From positions 1 through 61,126 of the forward strand of contig JAKQVC010000014.1 in assembly GCA_029571985.1 (NCBI GenBank): DNA of 61,126 bases, read 5' to 3'. Below the pieces are notes generated by a model, which worked only from the letters and a program-made list of their open reading frames with translations, ran no database searches and was not told the origin of the DNA. Both the position numbers and the translations under genes were made by a program. Positions 8,870 to 17,047 of this stretch are shown piece by piece (position 1 is the stretch's first letter; each line of letters starts with the position of its first letter). This DNA is from Bacteroidota bacterium. Its GTDB lineage: Bacteria; Bacteroidota; Bacteroidia; Chitinophagales; BACL12.

Positions 8870-10660
8870 ATGTTCAGCCATCGTAGACTTACCCGGATAC
8901 TTATCCTGACTATTGGTCTTTTTCTTGTCCATTCGCAACATAGCCTGCAGGCTCAGGTTCGATACAACTCCATTGATATTCGCATCGACACGGCCGTGCA
9001 TCATTACAATGCATACAGTACTTTCTGTAGCAGCCTGGAATCTAAATCCATTACTGATAGTCAGCTTAAAGAAGCAGAGAGCAGGTATACTGCAATAAAA
9101 TCAGAATTTGAAAGTATTATGCGGGTGTCATCCGGCATGCAATATGATGTGTCGGCATACTTTTATAATCTGAGTATCCATCGCATGGGTTTTTTATATG
9201 GTGTAGCGGGAAATATTGACGCGGGCTATCAACTCATGACATCCATATCAGGTTACTTTTCCAGTCAGAGTGCTGAAACCTTTCCAAAAAAATATCTGTT
9301 CGAAGGCAAGTCGTATACCATCAATTACGAAAATTTCGCAGATGTTCAATTAGAATATTTTGTGAGTCTGACTGAGTTACATGGAATAAAAGGCAACTAC
9401 AACGAGGTATTTAAGTATGCTGAAAAATGTTATAGCATTCAACTCAATAATATTGACTTTGGCAACTGGAATAAATATATTGCACTCATTAAATATGCTG
9501 AAGCATCTAAACAATTCGCGGTATATCCGGATAATGCAATGGAAATGGGTGTACGGTTATTGGAAATATATGCGAGCCTGAATGCCAGTTACAAGCAAAC
9601 GATAAAAGAAAATAATTATCCATCCAACCAAACCGGATATGCTTATTTATTAGAGGTTTACGGCAATAAACCCGCTCAAAGCAATGCCGCTTTATGGTTA
9701 CGTGCAGCAGCTGCTTTATATGAAGTAAGTGACATGACAAACACCGGTCAGTGTTATAGCTATGCTTTGGATGCAGGCATTCAGGACCGAAGTGTTTTTC
9801 CCTCTATATATACGCATGCCACTACCATGATTAACAACTCTTTAGGGTTAAAGGCATGTAATGCTGAGTTGGCTTTAATCAGCGCGGATGACTGTGCTGG
9901 TCGCGCCGCATTAGCTGTTTATTTTAAACAATTTAATGATGATGCTACTGGTAATCAATTGGAAAGAGAAGCCAATGACTGCTTTAAAGAAGCTGAGCGC
10001 ATTGCGCAACAAGAAGAGAAAGAAAGAAAAAGAAGACAGCGTCGTGAAGATCGCAATTTTAGTGTTTACGCCGGATTTTATCCCATACCATTAATGACCC
10101 TGCAAAATAATTATCGGGATTATGGTGGGGTTGTCGGATTTGGTTTTCACAAATTCAGCATGGAAGGCAGTTATAAATTGATTAACCGGAATGTGGTGAC
10201 GATGGAAGATTTAACATTTAATGAAATTGATTATCCGGAGGAGCGTATTTTATGGGATGGCTATCGCGCACATGTGGCATTTAAATTTGGAGACCGGGGC
10301 GGATATGATGGCGATATGTTTTATGGTCCATTATTTGAAATTGTCGATAAAAAATACACACCTGTTCCGAGTATGGTGATGACACCGTCGGGAGTAACAG
10401 TAGGCAGTGCTGTTTTTAATCCAACAGAATTATCCTATAATGCCTACCTGAACTTTGGCTTACACGTTGAACAAAATCATTTTATGTTCGATTATTTTAT
10501 TGGTGTGGGCGGAAGTTACAGTACATTTGATGTAGGAAATGCCGATTATGATCCGGCTGAATTTGATTTCAGCAATACCCTTTTACAAAATCGAAAGCCA
10601 GAGCGATTTGGTCCGATTATCCGTTTTGGTATTACATTGGGTTTAACTACCTTAGACTAA
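8870..10660 (+). CDS. envelope protein of unknown function (helical N-half, beta-rich C-half)
   Basis: A 596-aa protein not recognised as a named family. A signal peptide with a hydrophobic core (ILILTIGLFLV) ends near LQAQ. Residues ~40-370 are helical, with repeated features that recall TPR-type modules. About residues 375-400 are a strongly charged coil (QQEEKERKRRQRRED). The last ~190 residues are rich in aromatic, alternating strands (FSVYAGFYPIP, VGFGFHKFSMEG, FGPIIRFGITLGL) and resemble a small outer-membrane barrel. The GTG start at 8825 is rejected because the promoter box falls inside that extension. The next gene, also barrel-like, starts 23 bases downstream, suggesting an operon. 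Confidence 0.7.
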   Translation: MFSHRRLTRILILTIGLFLVHSQHSLQAQVRYNSIDIRIDTAVHHYNAYSTFCSSLESKSITDSQLKEAESRYTAIKSEFESIMRVSSGMQYDVSAYFYNLSIHRMGFLYGVAGNIDAGYQLMTSISGYFSSQSAETFPKKYLFEGKSYTINYENFADVQLEYFVSLTELHGIKGNYNEVFKYAEKCYSIQLNNIDFGNWNKYIALIKYAEASKQFAVYPDNAMEMGVRLLEIYASLNASYKQTIKENNYPSNQTGYAYLLEVYGNKPAQSNAALWLRAAAALYEVSDMTNTGQCYSYALDAGIQDRSVFPSIYTHATTMINNSLGLKACNAELALISADDCAGRAALAVYFKQFNDDATGNQLEREANDCFKEAERIAQQEEKERKRRQRREDRNFSVYAGFYPIPLMTLQNNYRDYGGVVGFGFHKFSMEGSYKLINRNVVTMEDLTFNEIDYPEERILWDGYRAHVAFKFGDRGGYDGDMFYGPLFEIVDKKYTPVPSMVMTPSGVTVGSAVFNPTELSYNAYLNFGLHVEQNHFMFDYFIGVGGSYSTFDVGNADYDPAEFDFSNTLLQNRKPERFGPIIRFGITLGLTTLD

Positions 10661-10683
10661 ATAATATGACAAGCAATTTCATT

Positions 10684-11403
10684 ATGATTAAACATTTCAT
10701 CTTTTCAGGTTTATGCATCCTTTCCGTTTGCGTGCAGGCGCAAACCAGAGAATCTTCCGTGGTTGCCTTTGGGTTTGGCTACTCTAATTACGATGTAAGC
10801 AGCTTTGAAAGCTTCATTCCTTCCTCAGAAATAACATTGGAAAATCACGCCTTTGAATTTAACGTGGAATCATCTCAAATTACCAACCGGCGACTTATCG
10901 GTTTTGATTTCGCTGGCAACTGGCAGCCGAAATATGTGCTAGATAGTTTCAACGTACACATCTCCGGACTCGAATATAAATTACAGCTTGGCTATGGCGC
11001 TATTATGCGTCCCAAATTTTTTATGGCTCCTGTAATCAGTTTAGGTGGCGGTATCGACCGTATATATATGTATAACGATAACAATACAACTGCGGCAAAT
11101 ATTGCTGCCGATCCGGGTAGAGAGATCAATCTGAGACAAGGCAAGGCGATTGCAGATGTTTCTGTCCGTCTGTTTAGCTTAATGGGTGATGAAACAACAC
11201 TAGAGTCAAATGAGAAATTTCTTTTTGGTGTGCGACTTGGTTATCGGGCACATTATGGTATAGGCAACTGGAAATATGCCAAAACAAGTGTCAGCGACGG
11301 ACCTGAAGGATTTCGACAAATGATATACGGTACCATTTGTATCGGTGTATTTACGCACGAAACCTTTGTTGATCGTCCTTTTGAAGAGGGAGATATACAA
11401 TAA
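10684..11403 (+). CDS. outer-membrane beta-barrel-like protein, unknown function
   Basis: A 239-aa protein with a signal peptide (FIFSGLCILSVCVQAQ) followed by alternating hydrophobic strands with aromatic girdles, for example VVAFGFGYSNYDV, LIGFDFAGNW, KFLFGVRLGYRAHYGIG. This fits an 8- to 10-strand outer-membrane barrel. No family-specific motif was recognised. The ATG at 10684 is preferred to 10666 because it begins a normal signal peptide. It is the second gene after the 8870 protein, and a strong hairpin terminator lies 50 bases beyond its stop, closing the operon. Confidence 0.65.
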   Translation: MIKHFIFSGLCILSVCVQAQTRESSVVAFGFGYSNYDVSSFESFIPSSEITLENHAFEFNVESSQITNRRLIGFDFAGNWQPKYVLDSFNVHISGLEYKLQLGYGAIMRPKFFMAPVISLGGGIDRIYMYNDNNTTAANIAADPGREINLRQGKAIADVSVRLFSLMGDETTLESNEKFLFGVRLGYRAHYGIGNWKYAKTSVSDGPEGFRQMIYGTICIGVFTHETFVDRPFEEGDIQ

Positions 11404-11452
11404 GCCGAAAATGCGATACGGGTGTGGTGATACACCCATCTCAACTACTTGG

Positions 11453-11481
11453 AGCAGCCTTTTGAAAGGCTGCTTTTTTTT
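11453..11481 (+). terminator. intrinsic terminator
   Basis: AGCAGCCTTT and AAAGGCTGCT form a perfect stem (11453-11462 with 11465-11474), followed by eight T residues. It ends the 8870-11403 operon. Confidence 0.85.
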
Positions 11482-11729
11482 GCGGTTTAATTGCCTGAAA
11501 CCGCAGATTCAGCCTTGCGCAATCAAATCCGGTGTAATGGCATGGAAAGTACTTACCGCTATGCATAGTATAACCTTCAACTTAGATTTTACTCCAAAAA
11601 GGATACCAAATTTAAAAAAGTGTTAAATATTTAAACGTAACTCATTGATTATCAGCATCTTGACAAATTTTAACACATAGAACCAGTAAAAACATGCTAC
11701 CATGTATTGCATAATACCATTTCATGCCA
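11482..11729. other. non-coding gap before padR
   Basis: About 250 bases between the terminator and the padR promoter box. It is AT-rich and contains no convincing gene, RNA or repeat. Confidence 0.6.
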
Positions 11730-11737
11730 TACCTTTG
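11730..11737 (+). promoter_or_regulatory. -7 promoter box of padR
   Basis: TACCTTTG ends 4 bases before the ATG at 11742, the same layout as nadB. An ATG at 11724 lies upstream of the box and is therefore unlikely to be the start. Confidence 0.65.
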
Positions 11738-11741
11738 CCTT

Positions 11742-12086
11742 ATGAATATTGAAAATGCTCAGGCCCAAATGCGAAAAGGAGTGCTGGAGTATTGTATCCT
11801 GGCCATCATCAGTGAAGGGGAGATCTACCCCACTGATGTAATCAACCGGCTTAAGGAAAGCAACATGCTGGTAGCAGAAGGAACCGTATATCCGCTGCTT
11901 AACAGACTGAAGACTTTAGAACTCCTGAATTATAAATGGGTGGAAAGTAATTCGGGTCCACCCCGCAAGTATTATCAATTAACAGATAAAGGCCGTCAAT
12001 TTTTAACCGAACTCAACAAAACATGGCATGAGTTATCGCATGCAGTAGCCATTAACACTAAAACCCTCAACCTCCCGCAACAATGA
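11742..12086 (+). CDS. PadR-family transcriptional regulator
   Basis: A 114-aa winged-helix repressor. Residues ~10-85 form the PadR DNA-binding domain (RKGVLEYCILAIISEGE, then AEGTVYPLLNRLKTLELL). The wing contains GPPRKYYQLTDKGRQFL, a family hallmark. A short C-terminal helix would dimerise. The stop overlaps the start of the PspC-domain gene by 4 bases (ATGA), so the two are translationally coupled. PadR next to PspC/DUF-type membrane proteins is a common Bacteroidota pair, where PadR probably regulates its own operon in response to envelope or drug stress. The inducer is unknown. Confidence 0.9.
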   Translation: MNIENAQAQMRKGVLEYCILAIISEGEIYPTDVINRLKESNMLVAEGTVYPLLNRLKTLELLNYKWVESNSGPPRKYYQLTDKGRQFLTELNKTWHELSHAVAINTKTLNLPQQ

Positions 12087-13690
12087 ATAAGCTATTATTT
12101 GTCAATATAGGTGGTATCGTTTTTCAAATTGATGAGAAGGCGTACCAAAAGCTGGAATTATACTTAAGTAGTATCCGTCGTAAGTATGGCACCTCTGCTG
12201 AAGGTGAAGAAATTATCAACGACATTGAAAATCGCATTGCTGAATTATTTACCTCAGCTGTTGGTGAACGCGGTGCGATATTAGAAACTACAGTTGATGA
12301 TATGATCAATACGATGGGCGCCCCTGAAGATTATGAAGATGCTTCATTTGATGCCCAGCAACATCAACAGCAAACGCAGCAGTCGAACCAAACATATGAG
12401 CGACAAACGGCAACCAAGTTCTATCGCGACAAAGACAACAATATACTTGGTGGTGTGTGTGCCGGATTAGCCGCCAAATTCGATATTGATGCGCTTTGGA
12501 TTCGCTTATTGTTTTTAGTTGCCTTCTTCTTCGCCGGTTCCGGATTCTTGCTCTATATCATTCTATGGATCATCATTCCGGAAGCAAAAACCACGGCTGA
12601 AAAGTTAGAGATGCGTGGTGAAAAAGTTGACATCAACAACATCGAACGTACTGTACGTGATGGCGCAAAACAATTTTCCAGTCGCGTGCAAACTTTTGGA
12701 GACGAAGTAAAAACAACTTTCTCTAAAGAGAACATGGAGAAAACCAAAAGAAACACTGGCGATTTCATTGAAAGCTCGGTAGCCACCATTAAACCGGTAC
12801 TGAATACGATTGCAAAAGCGTTTTCTTTCTTTGTATTGATTGTGAGTCTGGTCATTATTGTGGCCATCACAGTTGAACTTGCCAGCAACTGGGGCAGAAG
12901 CTGGGCGGATATTGATTTCTTAGGTAATCATATCACAGAAGGTTCACAACAAGCCTGGATACTGATTACCGCAGCACTGGCATTGGTGGTGATTCCATTA
13001 TTGGGCATCATTATCTCTGCTGTTAAACATTTGCTCAGCATTAAACAAAGAACCCGTTGGATTAGCGGTACGTTGAGCATCATGTGGACCATCGCTCTGC
13101 TGGTGGTGATTTATATCGGGATTACCGTGGGTAAAAATTTCCAATATGAAGGCAATGTAAGTGCACGTCATGCCATTACGCAACCAGCACAAGGAACATT
13201 GTATCTGGAATTGCAAACAACAAACCTGGATTTTCCTTTTACAGCAGAACGCAAGTATCAAAAATCCTTTAAAAAAGATAATGAGTATGTCATTCAGTGG
13301 AGCAATGAAGACAGCCTCATGTTTCGTCAGGTGTCGGTTAGTATAGAAAAAAGTCCGGATACCAACTTTGTGGTATTAGTAACGAAAACAGCACGAGGAT
13401 ATGATCGCTCAAACGCTAAAAAGAATGCTGAATCATTTACCTATACACTTACCCAACGGGGCGACAGCGTTTTGATAATTCCGGACATGATAACCCTGAG
13501 CAAAAATGAGCCTTGGAGAGAACAGGAAATTGAATTGTTGATACGGGTACCTGCTGATAAATACATTTATCTGGACAACAAACTGGATTTCTACCTCGAC
13601 AAAAATGAGTACACTTCTGACCTGCGCGATGTTGAATTATTTCAAAATAAGTTAAAAATGACTCCTTCAGGTTTAAAGCCTGCCCTTTGA
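12083..13690 (+). CDS. PspC-domain membrane protein
   Basis: A 535-aa inner-membrane protein. Residues 1-95 form a soluble domain (QIDEKAYQKLELYLSSIRR, EGEEIINDIENRIAEL) that typically precedes PspC in this phylum. The PspC domain follows at about 112-170 (NNILGGVCAGLAAKF, then a transmembrane segment, then WIIIPEA). Three or four further membrane segments occupy about 245-355, and the last ~180 residues look like a beta-rich extracytoplasmic domain. PspC proteins sense envelope damage in phage-shock responses; pspA is not in the window. It is co-transcribed with padR. Confidence 0.85.
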   Translation: MNKLLFVNIGGIVFQIDEKAYQKLELYLSSIRRKYGTSAEGEEIINDIENRIAELFTSAVGERGAILETTVDDMINTMGAPEDYEDASFDAQQHQQQTQQSNQTYERQTATKFYRDKDNNILGGVCAGLAAKFDIDALWIRLLFLVAFFFAGSGFLLYIILWIIIPEAKTTAEKLEMRGEKVDINNIERTVRDGAKQFSSRVQTFGDEVKTTFSKENMEKTKRNTGDFIESSVATIKPVLNTIAKAFSFFVLIVSLVIIVAITVELASNWGRSWADIDFLGNHITEGSQQAWILITAALALVVIPLLGIIISAVKHLLSIKQRTRWISGTLSIMWTIALLVVIYIGITVGKNFQYEGNVSARHAITQPAQGTLYLELQTTNLDFPFTAERKYQKSFKKDNEYVIQWSNEDSLMFRQVSVSIEKSPDTNFVVLVTKTARGYDRSNAKKNAESFTYTLTQRGDSVLIIPDMITLSKNEPWREQEIELLIRVPADKYIYLDNKLDFYLDKNEYTSDLRDVELFQNKLKMTPSGLKPAL

Positions 13691-13794
13691 CATCCATGCT
13701 TAGATTGATTATAAATAGCCGTATGACTATATTAATTCATCCATATTTGGCACTTTAGTCCCTATTATTTCGTTCATTAAGTAAATCTATTTCT

Positions 13795-14313
13795 ATGCAA
13801 ATTAGTCCCGCCCACTGGCATATGCTGGTAAATCACTTCCCGATTATTTTAATACTTGTTGGCTCTCTATTTCTTACTGTTGGATTGATATTTAAGAAAG
13901 ATGCCATTAAAAGTACGGCCTTATTAATTGTGGTTTTAGCGGGATTAACCGCCCTGCCGGCCAATGCCACGGGAGAGGGCGCTGAGGAGCAGGTTGAAGA
14001 GATTCAGGGCGTTTCACATGATGCCATTGAAATTCATGAACACGCAGCAAAAAATGGTTTGTTAACTATTTTAGGTGCAGGCTTTATCGCCCTCGTGAGT
14101 GTTTTTGTTTTTGCAAAAAATAAGAAAACAGGCAACACTTTTGTCATCATCACACTCGTAGCTGCTTTAGTGAGCAGCGGGTTTATGAGTTATGTTGGAT
14201 TAACCGGTGGTGAAATCAGGCACAGCGAAATTCGCGGAGATTTTGGCCGTGGCAACACCTCCTCCCAGCCTGCTACTATTTTTGATCAGGACGAGGAAGA
14301 GCATCGTGAATAA
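13795..14313 (+). CDS. DUF2231-like membrane protein
   Basis: A 172-aa inner-membrane protein with four predicted segments. HWHMLVNHFPII at the N-terminus, TGEGAEEQVEEIQGVSH and IEIHEHAAKNG between the second and third segments match the histidine pattern of the DUF2231 family, some members of which are thought to bind haem. The C-terminus is acidic and soluble (DQDEEEHRE). The molecular role is unknown. It stands alone, 104 bases after the PspC gene, and ends only 10 bases from the convergent tolC-like gene. Confidence 0.65.
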   Translation: MQISPAHWHMLVNHFPIILILVGSLFLTVGLIFKKDAIKSTALLIVVLAGLTALPANATGEGAEEQVEEIQGVSHDAIEIHEHAAKNGLLTILGAGFIALVSVFVFAKNKKTGNTFVIITLVAALVSSGFMSYVGLTGGEIRHSEIRGDFGRGNTSSQPATIFDQDEEEHRE

Positions 14314-14323
14314 AGCAGAATGA

Positions 14324-15706
14324 TTATTGATATAAGGAAGTAATAAACGTATACACATTACCTGTATTATCCAGTTGCTTAACCAGTGTGCATTGCAAGG
14401 TGAATTGTGCATATACCTGTTTAACAGCACTGTTGAGATACGACAGTTCGCGGGCGTTTACTAAAAATAAACTGCTTTCTCCAACACTAAATTTAGTTTC
14501 TTCTGCTTGCAATAATGTTAAGGCATTTCGCTGCATGGAGGTATACAATGAAAGCTGCTCGCGCTTAAGTGTAACTTCTTGTTCTAAAATGGTCGATTTA
14601 AGTTGAAGTTCATTGAGCTTCTCTACACGTTTCAAATCTGTTTCCCTTTGTTTAATGCGGGTAAGTTCGAGAGAGCCCCTTGCATTTCTGGTAAACAAGG
14701 GATATTGAAACGACATACCAAACTGATACTGGTCGGGATTCACATTTTCAGTAAATCCAACCGGCATCAACACACCATAGTTAAGCGACAATTTAGGCAA
14801 CACATATTGTTTTTTAAGTCGCTCCTCTAGGTCGAGTGATTGTAATGCAAATTGATAGTCGCGCACGAGCGGATGTGCTAACCAGTCGGTAACGGTTGGC
14901 AGATTTTGGAAGAGTTGCAAACTGTCCAATTGCTCTGGAATCTGATCCTCCTGAAGGCGAACCGGTTGCGTATTACTATTCCATAAATACCCGTTCACCG
15001 TTTGCAGGGCATATACATATTGAATAAATGCATCGTTGTAAAGTGTCAAGCGGTCTTGCAATTGAATAAATGCTTCCAGCGTATCTACAGCCGGAATATC
15101 ACCAGCTCTGTGCATAGCCACTACACCGTTATACCGCACCTGAGCGCGCTCAGCAAATGTTTGATATAATTGGAGTACCTGATATGCCCTTGACCAATTA
15201 AAATAATCCGTTAATGCTTCTGCATATACACGATTACGCATCACCATCTGCTCGTTTGCATTTGACTCCTGCATAATTTTTGCCTGAGCCACATCTGTTT
15301 GTCTGCGGTTGGTGAGTAATCCCTGCAACACATCCGCTTTAATGCCCGCTTTATACAATCCAACATCCGGAATGGTATTACTTGGGTCAATATAGATACC
15401 ATCATTTTGAGCAAGACCCGCATACACATCGATACCAGACCAAACCGGTATCGTGAGTGTAGAATTCCACATGCGATAGTACAGCTTGTCGGCATACTCT
15501 TTTTGCGCAAGCGATGATTCAATATAAGGATCAAAAACACCCCTTGTCATTTGCAGGTTAGCGTCAGCTTCATTTTCCAATAAGGTAATTCGCTGCATCA
15601 CTGGGTGATATTGCGCAATGGTTTGCATGAAATCTTTCAGCGTAAAAACCTGAGCAATAGTTACTCTGACAAACAAACAACACAGCATAAACAAGAGCAC
15701 TCTCAT
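14324..15706 (-). CDS. TolC-family outer-membrane efflux protein
   Basis: A 460-aa outer-membrane channel subunit. The signal peptide (MRVLLFMLCCLFVRVTIAQ) is followed by the long amphipathic helices and paired repeats typical of TolC, with the family's periplasmic entrance region (TLTIPVWSGIDVYAG; FQYPLFTRNARGSLELTR). Its trimer would form the exit duct for the HlyD and ABC proteins encoded just upstream. Its start overlaps the stop of the HlyD-like gene by 4 bases, so all three are one operon. Confidence 0.9.
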   Translation of the reverse strand: MRVLLFMLCCLFVRVTIAQVFTLKDFMQTIAQYHPVMQRITLLENEADANLQMTRGVFDPYIESSLAQKEYADKLYYRMWNSTLTIPVWSGIDVYAGLAQNDGIYIDPSNTIPDVGLYKAGIKADVLQGLLTNRRQTDVAQAKIMQESNANEQMVMRNRVYAEALTDYFNWSRAYQVLQLYQTFAERAQVRYNGVVAMHRAGDIPAVDTLEAFIQLQDRLTLYNDAFIQYVYALQTVNGYLWNSNTQPVRLQEDQIPEQLDSLQLFQNLPTVTDWLAHPLVRDYQFALQSLDLEERLKKQYVLPKLSLNYGVLMPVGFTENVNPDQYQFGMSFQYPLFTRNARGSLELTRIKQRETDLKRVEKLNELQLKSTILEQEVTLKREQLSLYTSMQRNALTLLQAEETKFSVGESSLFLVNARELSYLNSAVKQVYAQFTLQCTLVKQLDNTGNVYTFITSLYQ

Positions 15707-17043
15707 TTGCTATCCTTTTCTTTTTCGGAAGTATAAAAATTTGGTGGGAAACCATTGAATCGTCGCCACAATTCATACCAGGCAGGCACGTCATTTAACA
15801 ATACAAAAGCCTGAGTACCGGCACCGATGCGTAATTGCTCCGGCCATTTCTTTTCAGTTTCATCTGGAAATACAATTATCCGATACAAACCATTATCACT
15901 GCGATACTGGTCGATGGCCATTATTTGACCGGTAAAGACACCATATGATGCATCCGGCCAACCGGAAAACACAATAGAAGGAATTCCATCAAAAAACATT
16001 TGCACCTCTTGTCCTCGTTGCAACAAAGGCAGATCAACAGGAGAAACAAATAATTCTACACCCAATGTATAAACTGCCGGCATCAAAGTGAGTAATACAT
16101 CATTTTCCTTGATAATACCGCCAACCCCTTCTTGCATAATGCGCGTAACATATCCATCCTGATCGGCACGAACGATATACTGACCATTGCGCATTTCGAG
16201 GTTAGTATATTCGTTTTCCAATTTGGTAATGGTAGCATCAGTGTCATAAAATCCTGACATTGTTCCCAATTGTTCGGATTGCGTTTTGAGCATTTTTTCC
16301 TGATATTCATTATCGATAGCCGACATTTCGATACGCGCATTGATTAATGCCGCTCTGCTGCTGAGATAATTATTTTCTGCGCTAATCATTTTTGCTTCCG
16401 CATCGCGCATTTTTTGTTTTTTATCTTCCCAACTGGTTAAGGATACCAAACCTTGTTTATATAAAGTATCGGCGCGATTAAACTGCACTTCTGCGATATC
16501 AAACTGCACGCGGGCGGCTACCCGCGAGATGCTATCGGCTTGTACTTTTAATTGCGTTTGCGTAATATAGTTTTCAGCCTGTGACAATTTTAAATCACGT
16601 AATTGTGCGAGGGTTAATTCCTGGTTTTCAAGTGCGCCTGCTTTATCGGCGTACGCTTGTGCAGACTGCATTTTTGCCTCCATTTGTGCGCGTGTACGAG
16701 TAAGTAACTGCGGGTCGAAGTATTTTTCTTTCACCTCCGTTAGTGTAACCAGCGTGTCGCCTTTGCGCACATAATCCCCTTCTTTTACATACCATTTTTG
16801 CACCTTACCGGCAATCAGGCTTTGCACCTCCATAGGGCGTTCGGCAGGATTACGTCCGATTACCTCACCATGTGCACGCACCGTTTGAGTCCACGGTAGA
16901 AACAACGCAATGAGGGTCATTAACAATAAGCCTATCCACAGATATCGCACAATATGCGATTTGGAATAATCTATTGCTTTGTTGAATGCTGAATACTTTT
17001 TTTCATCACATTCAACTTCATGTTCGTGTGAGCTAATATTCAT
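15703..17043 (-). CDS. HlyD-family periplasmic adaptor protein
   Basis: A 446-aa membrane-fusion protein. A short cytoplasmic N-terminus is followed by one transmembrane segment (about residues 33-52). A lipoyl half-motif (SLIAGKVQKWYVKEGDYVRKG) and a long coiled-coil hairpin (about 105-255) come next. The matching lipoyl half (RADQDGYVTRIMQEGVGGI) and a beta-barrel follow. It bridges the inner-membrane ABC exporter to the TolC-like duct. The gap to the ABC gene is 4 bases and the overlap with tolC is 4 bases. This arrangement is that of type I secretion or lipid/peptide export; no substrate gene is obvious next to it. Confidence 0.9.
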   Translation of the reverse strand: MNISSHEHEVECDEKKYSAFNKAIDYSKSHIVRYLWIGLLLMTLIALFLPWTQTVRAHGEVIGRNPAERPMEVQSLIAGKVQKWYVKEGDYVRKGDTLVTLTEVKEKYFDPQLLTRTRAQMEAKMQSAQAYADKAGALENQELTLAQLRDLKLSQAENYITQTQLKVQADSISRVAARVQFDIAEVQFNRADTLYKQGLVSLTSWEDKKQKMRDAEAKMISAENNYLSSRAALINARIEMSAIDNEYQEKMLKTQSEQLGTMSGFYDTDATITKLENEYTNLEMRNGQYIVRADQDGYVTRIMQEGVGGIIKENDVLLTLMPAVYTLGVELFVSPVDLPLLQRGQEVQMFFDGIPSIVFSGWPDASYGVFTGQIMAIDQYRSDNGLYRIIVFPDETEKKWPEQLRIGAGTQAFVLLNDVPAWYELWRRFNGFPPNFYTSEKEKDSK

Positions 17044-17047
17044 ATGA

